Source of the DNA: Acanthaster planci
Lineage: Eukaryota; Echinodermata; Asteroidea; Valvatida; Acanthasteridae
Assembly: GCF_001949145.1 (NCBI RefSeq)
Contig: NW_019091525.1
Location: 313,849 to 333,545 of the forward strand
Direction: 5' to 3'
Length of the DNA stretch: 19,697 nucleotides
The translations under genes and the position numbers were made by a program. Each line of letters starts with the position of its first letter. Positions within the stretch are counted from its first letter, which is position 1. Positions 1-8,750 of this stretch are shown here, piece after piece. The notes beneath the pieces were generated by a model that saw only the letters and a program-made list of their open reading frames with translations, did not search any database and was not told the DNA's origin.

Positions 1-101
1 GATTGAAAACCAGCGCTCCAAATTTACGTATACAAACACGCAAATTTAATTGACGTAAATTGGGAATAATGCTGAAATAAGTACCAAACTGGCCAGAAAC
101 C

Positions 102-2081
102 CTACTGGTTCTTGAACAGGATGTTTTTGGTGAGCTTGTGTTGTACTCGATCCCCCTTTATTGTTTCATAGTAATTCTTGGCTGCAAAGAATCGCCTTAC
201 CTTCAGATAGCCTACTCCTGCACTTTTTAAAGAGCGGGATGTATATACGCACTCCCCATGCGGACTTTTTGGAGACATCAATGGAAAATCGTGGACAAAT
301 CTCGTTGGAACATGCCTCCCCCTGTCAATGTTGTTTCTTGTTGGTGTATTGTTGTCCCCCCCAGTCGCCCTTATGACCCCGAAGTACAACTCGAAATGAC
401 CCTGCAAAAACTTATGCTAACAAAAATGAGCAAGGTTTTTCATCTACGATCACTAAAGTACATACCAGCAAGGTGATACTCTCAATATCAACAAAAGGCC
501 GGCAATGCCCATTTTTCTTCTAGATAGATACAATGGATTAGACAATGTATCCTTCAATGACTTGAGCTCTTCTTTTGCCTTTGCAATGAACCCCAGGGTC
601 TGCCAGACGTTGCGTTTGCAGATCGGAGCTTTGTAGCCCTTACCTCGGCAGTTTCGTGAATTCAGGATATCAAATAACCTGTCAACTGTGCGAATAAACT
701 GTACTGTTGCCGACATCCTTTAAACTCCATTTCCCCAAGTTGCCGAGCAAACTCCAAGGCATCGGCTACGGAAGAACTCAGCATTGCACTGCGAGGTTAA
801 CTTTAATTTTTTTCATTTTGATAGTGTACTTGCCTATCACTCATCTTATTACCTGCTGACAATTTTTGTCTTTTTTCAGTTCCATGAGCTGTTCTATATA
901 CACTCAATAAGCAATGCCAACCCCTGGTAGGTTGAAACACCTGTATGTGCCCGTTATATTTCTTACGAGCTTGATCATATGGCATACGTCGAAAAGGAAA
1001 GCAACACGGATGCTCGGAACTGATGGATGGGGGAATGTTGTCTCCATGTTGTGGGGATGGAGGTTGATCCCGAGCCGAGTTGCCATCTGTTGGTTATAAC
1101 TCGTTCTGTCTGCTGTTACTGAGACAGCACGAACGCCTGCATCATGGAGCTTCTCTAGGTACAAATTTATAAGGCTAGCCTGTGTGTCACCTGTAATTCC
1201 ATTTGCACAAAGTACCCTAGGGGTGCTTTTTCACCTTCCAAAAATGCCAACAGCCATTACAACTATTACACTACTCAAAAGAATTAAAGCAACAAGAGAA
1301 CAGAATGACACACATGACACGCATGATTGCACCAACATTGTTGAGTATGGTTTGAGAACCAATTGAAAACACCTGAATGATTTCTACGTTTTAAACTTTA
1401 ATGTCTCTTGTTCTAACGGTAGCCCATATAGACCATGACAAAAACATTCTGTTTTCTTGTTCCTATAATTCTTTTGAGTAGTGTATTTCAGTGGCTTCTG
1501 GCACTGAATCGTCATCCATACACGCCATACCAAAATCAACAAAATCAACCATTTTTTTAGACGATTGATCACACTCGATGAACCTACAAATGCTCATACG
1601 ATCTATCATTATGCGACAAAGTTTATACTTGGTGTCACCTTCCTGAAACTTTGACACCAGTGTATCGAATACTTGTTTGGAAAGTCCAGGCTTTCCGTTA
1701 ATTCCAGAAAACCATCCATGTGCGACGAAAAAAAGCAGAATGAACGATGTAAACGTTTACTACACTGGTTTTATTAAAATAATCATTTGAAATTTCTTTC
1801 CACGCCTTTTTCCACGTCTTACTTACCCCTAATCTATGTCATTCATCTGTAAAATTTTATTGCATATTTATTTAATTCTGTCGAGTACGGACACTCTCAG
1901 AAAGTTAAAAGTCATTTCTCCTAAATTCTTCACCTTCTTAAGGTTCTTGGGTGGGGAAGATGGTAATGCTAACGGACGAACTCGTACGCCTTCAGGGAAT
2001 AAATGTACAGCATCGTTGCAAACTTTAGCACGTCTTTAGAAAATTTATCTGGGCGTAGGTCACATATGTCGCACATGTCTA
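102..2081 (-). pseudogene. P-element (THAP9-type) transposase relic
   Basis: A decayed DNA-transposon transposase, read on the minus strand from high to low coordinates, with blocks in the order of P-element/THAP9 proteins. About 1930-2081: KAYEFVR, a TAG at 1969-1971, then LPHPRTLRR with a TGA at the expected Trp (1930-1932). About 1486-1714: INGKPG, then MIDRMS and GFVDFG-like sequence (here DFVDFGMA). About 1165-1266: VVMAVGIFGR, then APLGYFV, then a frameshift into ANGITGD. 904-1164: VTADRTSYNQ and DVCHMIKLVRN, typical of the RNase H-like core. About 720-870: LSAGNKMS, KVNLAVQ and MLSSSVADALEFARQLG in different frames. 453-716: TVQFIRTVDRLFDILNSRN, a family hallmark. 102-407: HFELYFGVIRATGGDN, the family's C-terminal motif. 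I saw no N-terminal THAP zinc finger; it is lost, on a separate exon, or outside the recognisable part. Frameshifts and stops rule out a functional enzyme. Family assignment is firm; exon boundaries are not resolved. Confidence 0.87.
1269..1483. mobile_element. 215-bp TA-flanked MITE nested in the P-element relic
   Basis: Terminal inverted repeats of 38 bp (1269-1306 and 1446-1483) match at 35 of 38 positions and begin CACTACTCAAAAGAATT. A TA dinucleotide lies directly outside each end (1267-1268 and 1484-1485), as expected for a Tc1/mariner-type target site duplication. The interior has no transposase frame, so this is a non-autonomous miniature element. The P-element reading frame is broken exactly here: removing the element and one TA gives ...PEATE-IIVVMAVG... 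in frame on the minus strand. This fixes both ends and shows that the MITE inserted after the P-element. The mariner assignment rests on the TA duplication and the style of the ends, not on a named match. Confidence 0.87.
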
Positions 2082-2258
2082 CAATCCTGGACAAAATAGT
2101 GGGAACACCTTGTGGGAAGCGCGTTGAAAAGATCCCCTCTCCCCCATTCAATGTTGCAGCCATTTATTGGACCAATATTAAGCCCAGCTTACTCAATGAG
2201 AAACACCATTGATAGGGGGCGAGGGGAAGGCAAGTTGCAACTATTTTGTCCAGGATTG
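2082..2258. mobile_element. 177-bp TA-flanked MITE
   Basis: The two ends are perfect 19-bp inverted repeats, CAATCCTGGACAAAATAGT (2082-2100, and its reverse complement at 2240-2258), with weaker pairing further in. TA lies directly outside both ends (2080-2081 and 2259-2260). There is no coding capacity. It sits at the point where recognisable P-element transposase sequence stops: DMCDICDLRPD is encoded up to 2080. It may therefore have landed inside the P-element or at its edge. The terminal sequence differs from the MITE at 1269-1483, so it is a separate family of probable mariner type. Confidence 0.78.
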
Positions 2259-2260
2259 TA

Positions 2261-2335
2261 GGTCTGGGTTGGGTTAGGTCTGGCTTGGGTCTGGTGTAGG
2301 TAATTGGGTTAGTTTGGTGTGGTTTGGTTTCCCAG
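2261..2335. repeat. G/T-rich low-complexity tract
   Basis: The plus strand is built almost entirely from GGTCTGG, TTGGG and TTAGG-like words, including ggttgggttagg and gtgtggtttggtttccc. It directly follows the MITE ending at 2258. It is simple-sequence DNA, not coding, and could adopt G-rich structures. It includes short telomere-like TTGGG/TTAGG words but no regular telomeric array. Confidence 0.5.
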
Positions 2336-3315
2336 AGGTCAGTTCCGGCGACCATGCTGCATTATAAGTGTTACATATTCGCTAAATAGGCGATAGATAT
2401 GGTTTACTATTTACGACACACATTTCTCTCTCTCTCGCCTCCCTCCAGGTGACACATCTACTCGACGCGACGGCACCTTGGCTCCCTTGCGTTGTTACGT
2501 CGGGTTGTACCTTCGCCTTCTTGCCATTACGTTTGAACACACAAAAGTCCTTTGCTTCTTCGTGTTTATAGAGGGCGTCTTTGCTGTTTTCTTTCATTTC
2601 CTTCCCCCAGCCAGTGCTCGCACAGTACATGCCATAGAAAGTAGGCCTTGACTCTGTATTTCTTTTTCATGCATTTCTCGGTTTTCATTAAGAGTGAGTT
2701 GTTGAAGAAACGGGTTTTTTAAATCAAACTGTAATCACAAACAGCTTCGCGATCAATCAGCATTGTCTTCAGGAAATAATTAACATTAACGTCAGCCTCA
2801 ACAATGTTTTAGCTTTTCCTACTCCAATTCTGATCTTTCTGATAATTATTTGTAAGTCCATTCTAAGATACAACACGTTAATCATTATTACGTGCTTGCA
2901 AAAATGTAACATGCGGATCTGTTCAGAAATTATGCATGTGGCCAAACAGAGTTGAAGAAAAGACACCGTCACAATGATAGTAGGATCTATAGTGTTTTAT
3001 TAAGAAAAAACGGACTAATATCATTGAAAGTGTGATGCTGATTAAGTTAACGAAGAAGACTGAAATAAAGGAAAAATGAAAACGGAATATTCTGAGGGTA
3101 ATAAAATAATGCAGACTGGACGGAAACTACCTAAACACGTGGTCAAACTTGTGGTTGTACAATTGTAGACATATTGTCTGGAGGGGTGGGAGTATTACTT
3201 GGAAATTTGCTGGCATGGACCACAGACAAATATTTTTAAGGTTATAAATCTACAATAAATGGGAACTTCATCAACGGTCTTGAAAAGAAACTGGACGGAC
3301 ATTCAAAACAAGAAT
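2336..3315. other. Non-coding stretch, no confident gene
   Basis: No recognisable protein or RNA gene. The stretch at 2420-2640 is GC-richer than its surroundings: a CT-repeat tract (ctctctctctcgcctccctccag) is followed by an open stretch on both strands. On the minus strand, 2382-2630 reads an 82-residue Lys/Glu-rich peptide with no motif I recognise. The pyrimidine tract plus CAG at 2449 resembles a 3' splice site on the plus strand, but the frame after it closes within about 40 codons. From 2640 to 3315 the sequence is AT-rich and featureless. Confidence 0.4.
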
Positions 3316-3625
3316 CGGCCGGGTAAATTAAGAGTTTCGAATTCTGGGCTTACACTTATTTTGTGAGAGCGGATATTCTATTTGCTCTTTTTCCCTTTTT
3401 TCGATAAAATATGACAGAAACTAATTCAAATTGATGAATGGAGGAAACAACCCCCCCCCACCAACGCCTGCAGCTCGTGGCATGTGTTTTGCAAGCGCGA
3501 TGGACAGAAATGAAAGGAAAAAAAAAGAAATCATTGGCTGGGTAATTTAAGAGTGACGAATTCTTGGCTTCCGGTTTCCACTTATTTTGAGAGAGCAGTT
3601 CCTACATATTCGGATTTTCTTTTTG
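3316..3625. repeat. Local direct duplication, two diverged copies about 220 bp apart
   Basis: Copy 1 (about 3316-3400) and copy 2 (about 3536-3625) share a colinear pattern: GGC(C/T)GGGTAA(A/T)TTAAGAG, then CGAATTCT(G/T)GGCT, then CACTTATTTTG(T)GAGAGC, then a T-rich run. Copy 2 carries about six extra bases (CCGGTT) in the middle. The flanks also share TGGAC(G/A)GA about 27-35 bp upstream. A C9 tract (3451-3459) lies between the copies. This is an old tandem duplication or two insertions of one repeat; there is no coding content. Confidence 0.65.
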
Positions 3626-5680
3626 TTTCTAAACGGTTGGCTTTAAACCGGCCATTTAATTATGACGAAACAAGAAAGTGTACTATTGGGAACATAGCGA
3701 GCAGATTAAAAGTATAATATGTGGCTTGTGGACCTGCCGAAAGGTCAATGACACTCGAGTAAAATCTGCTGTTTTTGCACGGGATGATGGGATCACATCT
3801 ACAGTTATAACAATGACATGCTGAATAATTACAAATTCTCTTGGTATACATAGGCCTATAGAAGAGAATTACTATCTCAGTCTCATTGTATGTTTAGGTA
3901 TGGAGGCACAGGTGTTATGTAAAGTAGTGTGCTGTGATGCAAATCGCAAGGCGTGGTTATACATGTATATAGTGAAATGCTGGGTGTTGGCATTCACAGT
4001 CATTGCGCTTCACAATTCACTTTTTTAATTTAGGAGATTCCTGTATATTAACATAATATTCTTACAACATTTTTAGCGTTAATATGTCGAATATTTTAGA
4101 TCCGGGGGCTCGTCGTATAGTTTAATTCATGCCTGATCGCATTCATGGGGGTCAGATAGGAATCGGATAGGATAGGAATCAGATAGGAGGTGTCAATAGG
4201 GAAAAGATTAAGTTTACGTTAATTTGTTGAATGTATGATGTATTTGTGTGATATAAACAGTTGTTACAAGCGTCAGTGACTATTCCTGGATTAAAACAGT
4301 TATAAATTGTACCCTGTGATCAAGGTGGTGTTGGTTTGTCAGAGCTGTAATGAGATTGGGTGATTCAAGTGGGTTGTCTTTAATACTAATAAGAGAATAC
4401 AATCATCTTAAAGAGGCACCAGTGGCAATCAAATTTTTTTCGGAATCCGAATGTGACTTTTTTAAAGGCAGATATTAAAAGTGCCGAGGATTTCTTCCGG
4501 GGGGAGCACCGGAGGAATGTGCTGTGCTTCCAACCAGGACATAAATTTGCGACATTTGTAGACGTAAGTAGATACCGTACCCGCATACTTAGCAAGATCA
4601 CTGCGGGGTTTTTACGTACAACTTTTTGCAAGTGTAGTGTCCCTACGAAGAGACGTTGGATGAGTTTGCGATGTTGAAGAATCTCGGCCGGCTGTGGAGG
4701 CTTGACTCGGTGCCGCCTAAGGCACTGCTATCCGAGTAGTTGGTGCAAGCCATGTTGAGTCTGTAGCTAAAGATAGGGATGACTAGGCTGACTTGTGCTT
4801 GGGTTAAGGAGCGAGAGTAAGTGCTGGAAGTGAAGGAGAAGGGGTAATTTTGGACCAATGGAGAAACGGGGATAACGGTAAGGAAGAGAAAGAAACAAGC
4901 ACGCGGCCTCATGGTATGTAGGACTCAGACGCACTTTTGAGCGCTCGTTGATAACGAATAACACCTCACCAGGCGATAACTAAGTATGTGATCTAATCGC
5001 ATGCACATGTATAAAAAATAAATCTGTTTGAGTAAGAAATTTGTTTACCAGCACTTTTCCATTCCTACTTCTTTACAAAATCAAGATTATTGCCACAAGT
5101 TCAGTTTCCTTTTCAATTTCTAAGGGTAAGCCACGCCAGTTTGTTTTATTCGCCCTTCCCCGAAACACCAAGCTGGAAGCCACAATTCAAACATCGTGAT
5201 TTACATGAATATTTTTCTGATCACTCCCGATTATGGTAACTCTTAGTGTAAATATTCGTGGGGGTCACAAAATACTAATGAGCTAGTGCGAGGAAATCCA
5301 GCACTGAAGTGAATACGAACACGCAAATGTATTATGTGCAAAGGGCATTATCGCAAGAACCAACGTGTGAATCAACACGTACGTGTACATGTACTTTATT
5401 TCTACGACACTTTCTGGTTATAAATGACACCACACTTCGGTACTCCGTATTCTTTTGCTGTGCACAAAAATGCCATTACATGACTGGCTCTTGCCAGTCA
5501 AGATAAAGAATAATAATGTGGGCGATGTATTATGTATTAATGTGTTGTGTGTATCTGTTTAGACTATTTGACGTTAAACGCATTTACAAGGAAGGCCCTG
5601 GCGCCGGCTCGTGGTGCGTTGATACTTTGAATAATATACCTCATAGATATTCATGACAAATTACTGCGCGTCAACCGATG
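3626..5680. other. Non-coding stretch with minor structures, no confident gene
   Basis: No assignable gene. Small features: the palindrome ATAGGCCTAT at 3850-3859; an irregular tandem of GATAGGAATC-like units at about 4151-4190; a strong 5' splice-site consensus (GTAGAC-GTAAGTAG) at about 4558-4570 after a short open frame; and a perfect 8-bp hairpin with a TCTT loop at 5481-5500. A minus-strand 89-residue frame (4643-4912) starts with a hydrophobic, signal-peptide-like segment, but it has no homology I recognise and no supporting signals. Confidence 0.35.
3850..3859. repeat. ATAGGCCTAT palindrome (one of four in the window)
   Basis: A perfect 10-bp palindrome, repeated identically at 11040-11049, 13843-13852 and 14124-14133; the 8-bp core TAGGCCTA also occurs at 9566-9573. 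The flanking sequences differ, so these are not copies of one longer repeat. The role is unknown. Confidence 0.75.
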
Positions 5681-5918
5681 GAGCCTAAAAGTAAAAGGTC
5701 ACGCAGCAAGCTTCCATAACCCTCACGCTGTTTGCCTATGGGGATTCACATGGGGCCATCCTATAATGTTCGATCATCTTGAGAAGAATGCTGTCTAACG
5801 GAAGCCACTAAAAAAAACCACACTCATATCGGAATGTTCCCTTTGTTCTGTTCAAGTAATATTTTGGGAAGGTCACCTGAAGATGGGTACAAAATGAATT
5901 TCAATAACGACCTTTCAC
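5681..5918. repeat. Dispersed repeat, copy A
   Basis: Colinear with 13395-13608. Shared blocks in order are GCCT.A.AGTAAAAGG, GCAAGCTTC/GCGAGCTTC, CCTATGGGGAT...GGGGCCA, CCACT.(A)AA.AAAC, TTCAAGTAATATT.TGG(C/G)AA, GTCACCTGAAGATG and ACCTTT. Spacing between blocks agrees to within a few tens of bases. There is no coding capacity, clear terminal inverted repeat or tRNA-like promoter, so it may be a SINE, a MITE interior or a fragment of a larger element. The class is unassigned. Confidence 0.65.
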
Positions 5919-7996
5919 TTTCGGCGATGTCATTCCTTAATTGTTCATGCACGTTAGTAACAACCTCGACTCCTTAACTTGACGCGAGATGTTTTTAGTA
6001 GCGCTGAATTTTAAGTCTCAGTAACCGAACTCGAAGCAATCGTCCTGGCCCAAGTGCACGGACAATTCAGACTTTAAAGAAGTCTCTGTTGACAAACAGA
6101 AGTTGGTAAAGAATACGAGTTTCTTTTATTCTCAAAACTTCGCCTCATGCAAAGCTCCTCGCAGTCAAACAGGGAGTTGGTGAGGAAATCCTCCTGTTTG
6201 CTTATAAGTATTTCACTGCAGCAAAATACTTCACAAATCAAGTATTTTATCAATATGAAAACACTTCACAGGCTCAAAGCATCGAAGCTGGTCTCATCAG
6301 ACTTTAGCTCTCTGTTCGCAAAGTTCCAACTCGATTTCTCAACACAATTTCAGGGTTTTTATACTCTACAAATCTACTATATTAACAAAGTTACTGAATA
6401 TAAGTCACAAGTAAATTATGCAGTAAGGTTACATCCCCCTGCTCTAAATTGATGACTAAATCCATTGACCAAGCAGAATAAAAACAAATGACGTAAACCC
6501 GTGACTTATATCAATTTCTTAATAAAGTTCCACCCCTTCATTTCAAAGAAATATTATTCCATGAAACAAGGAAAGTTGTGGGAGCACTGGCCTACGCCCC
6601 CCCCCATTCCAAGTAGCTAACCCAGTTGTATCAATGGGTCAACTGGCCTTGGTGAACATCTGGTGTTTGACTCATTGACCACTACACTTTTCTGGAAACC
6701 TGTTCACAAAATCTCAACATTGTTACAACGTTACTATGCTTTCATTCGTCATACGAGATTGTACAACGTTGCAAAGATTTACCAGCAGTCAATGGTTGAC
6801 CTGACGTAGTTCTTGTCAGCAAAGGTTGAATTAAACATTAGAATCTGTCGTAGAAGTATACTATTGTTTTAAGTTTATTTCCTTATAAATTACGAAAACC
6901 TAAAAGTATTTCGTCCTTTTTTATTATGGCTTTTACTGAAGGATAAAAATAAGTGCAATTCCTTAACTATCCATCTGCGTAAGAGGTCACTGCATTGGAC
7001 TGATTTTCATATGTTTATCTTTTAGGTCTGTTAATTTTTCAGCTTCTGTAAATTATTGAGAGAGTTTTATGACTGGAATTTTCGAGAAATAACTGAAAAA
7101 AATATAAATTCTAAACTTTTTTGCACGTTATTTTACCTAAGTATCCAAGAGGTCCAGAAGCGCGCCATCATGGGTCAATTTGCCCTGTTGGAAATGGGAA
7201 ATCTGCTGGTAACTTTTTAACAAATTTCTTAATCAAATATATGCATTTTTACATGCAACTTAGATTAAATTAATTAGCTACCACTTAAATCAAGCAGAAT
7301 CTTTGGTAGGGGCGTCATAAAAAAAAAAGTTTTCTCGAAGTGAAAAAGCCCCCAACCATGCAAAACAGACATTCCAAGATACACGCGTTTGAAAATACCC
7401 CCCATTTCGTGACACATTTCGATTTAGAAATGTTTTGTCCAGCACGAAATGTAATAATTTGAAAATGCTAATTCACACTCATTTGCAGCCAAACCTGGAG
7501 GTCTTCATTCATTCCCCTATTAGACTGTCCACACTTTCTGTGTCTTTCTGAAAACGATAACAACAATATCAAGACTAGTGCATGTGCTTTTGTTCAACAT
7601 CGTCCGCGGGCATATTATAATCGCATTGTGATTCTAGGCAGACGGCGAACAAAATGCAGTCGTCACTATCAGCGCTACACTTTAGCTATATTTTACATGT
7701 ACTTTGAATGGACTTATTATCTCTTTCTCAATACCTTGGTAACCTTGATAAAAGAGTCATCAAACCAAGGCGTCATTTAACTGATGCGTGCTAATGGGTC
7801 GCGGTAAAATTAAAGTGCAAGTGATTATGACTTCCTTCTCAAGAAGCAATTTCCTTGTAAATCATTCAGTTTAATGACAAATATATCCGAAAAGGACAAA
7901 TGCCTACAAGGTTCATCATTCACCCTTCAGTGACTTCATCGTGGAAGGACTGCTTCAAACAGCACGTTCAATTACTTCTCTGACGCTTAATTTTAA
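5919..7996. other. AT-rich non-coding stretch
   Basis: No recognisable gene. A block at 6087-6433 has LTR-like signals on the minus strand and is listed separately. A C9 tract occurs at 6597-6605. From 6650 to 6800 several short words recur (ACAACGTT twice, GGTCAAC/GTTGAC), but without regular structure. A 101-residue plus-strand frame at 6147-6452 overlaps the LTR-like block and has low-complexity, Ser/Gln/Lys-rich composition, so I treat it as chance. Confidence 0.4.
6087..6433 (-). mobile_element. Possible solo LTR (weak)
   Basis: Read on the minus strand, the block starts TGTAACC (6433) and ends ...GTCAACA (6087). It contains a TATA-like element TATAAAAACCC (6353-6363) and, about 230 bp further on, a GAGAATAAAAG polyadenylation-type signal (around 6125-6132). 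This is the TG...CA, TATA, AATAAA order expected of a retroviral-type LTR of 347 bp. Against it, the five-base flanks do not match (no target site duplication), no second LTR or gag/pol frame is present, and the ends were chosen by eye. Confidence 0.2.
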
Positions 7997-8156
7997 GGCA
8001 CCTTTCCATATGGGCGTCAAAACTTGCGCCAAGCGTTGTGTATCCCTCAACGGCCGAATGCAATGCACACGAGTGCTATGTTAATGAAGTCGTTTTTGTG
8101 TCCGTGAAAGTGAAATGCATCGTATACGCAATGCACCCAAAAAGTGGAAAGGAACC
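7997..8156. mobile_element. 160-bp TTAA-flanked MITE (piggyBac-type ends)
   Basis: TTAA lies directly outside both ends (7993-7996 and 8157-8160), the target duplication used by piggyBac elements. The ends are short inverted repeats: GGCACCTTTCCA on the left and the reverse complement GGTTCCTTTCCA on the right, 10 of 12 matching. Inside, (G)GGCGTCAAAACTTGCGC on the left loosely resembles GGGTGCATTGCG on the right. There is no coding frame. A decayed piggyBac transposase lies at 16.4-17.3 kb, but no link between the two can be shown. Confidence 0.55.
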
Positions 8157-8750
8157 TTAAGAGCGCCGCGTGTTCTTGATGCTCATTTCAACAGCTTCAC
8201 GCGTTTTGTGCCTGACCACGTGCTGGGGGAAGTTTATGTCAAACACGCATTCATGAGCTGCTGCGCGTTCCTTCACTAGCCCCTGGTCATGTTGAATTCA
8301 AAAATGAGAGTGACTAGCTATCCTCTCGGCGCCCCGAGCCGAAGTGCACCCCAAAGCGGCAAAAGAAAGAAAGATGGTAGTAAGTTTTCCAAGCGGATTC
8401 TTGCACGCGTTCTGCGTGCACGCAGAGACCATACATTAAGGAGTAAATTCGTTACGCGTACTCAGCGTGCACCCCGTCAAACGCGCCATTGATCTCCATT
8501 ATATAAACGCATACCTGTGCGGTGAGTACCAAAACACACGCCCTCTTTTGTTCCGCTCGAAGAAGATAATGCACAAGACGAAAATACTCTACACAAGCAA
8601 TGGCTTGGGCGCACGCGTTTACCATCAGTTTTTTTATTCCTCCAATATCGATGGTTTTATCGTGAATAACTGCGCAAACGCACCCAATAAGTTGGAGAGG
8701 AATTGGACTAGTCCCTGTGCCTAAAGACCTGCTTACTAATAAATTCTAAT
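8157..8750. repeat. CpG-richer region with MITE-like reiterated words
   Basis: The words G(T/C)GCACCC(C)AA, AAACGC and TGCGT/ACGCA recur (8340-8355, 8410-8424, 8468-8475, 8675-8690). Several resemble the right end of the TTAA-flanked MITE just upstream: gcacccaaaaagtggaaaggaa there, against gcacccaataagttggagagg near 8680. TGCGTGCACGCA near 8414-8425 is a perfect palindrome. Two plus-strand frames (8289-8492 Arg/Lys/Ser-rich, 8467-8724) lack recognisable domains. I read the block as degraded relatives of the upstream element rather than a gene. Confidence 0.3.

Noticed and set aside
1384-1572. Minus-strand frames near 1384-1460 (VFVMVYMGYR and ECFCHGLYGL) that look like continuing P-element sequence
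   Set aside because: They lie inside the MITE at 1269-1483. The true continuation of the transposase is on the other side of the MITE, where the frame is restored exactly.
2261-2335. Possible interstitial telomere repeat (TTGGG/TTAGG words)
   Set aside because: Units are irregular and mixed with other G/T words, with no run of consecutive TTAGGG.
4453-4677. Short exon-like frame ending at a perfect GTAAGT donor (about 4465-4563)
   Set aside because: Both strands are open over the same 100-200 bp, neither translation has a recognisable motif, and no partner exon is visible. The donor alone is not enough.
4643-4912. 89-residue minus-strand frame with a signal-peptide-like start (MRPRACFFLFLTVIPVS)
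   Set aside because: Short, no cysteine pattern or known family, no promoter or splice support, and hydrophobic starts are common by chance.
6147-6452. 101-residue plus-strand frame
   Set aside because: Low-complexity composition with no motif, and it overlaps a block better explained, though weakly, as an LTR-like repeat on the other strand.
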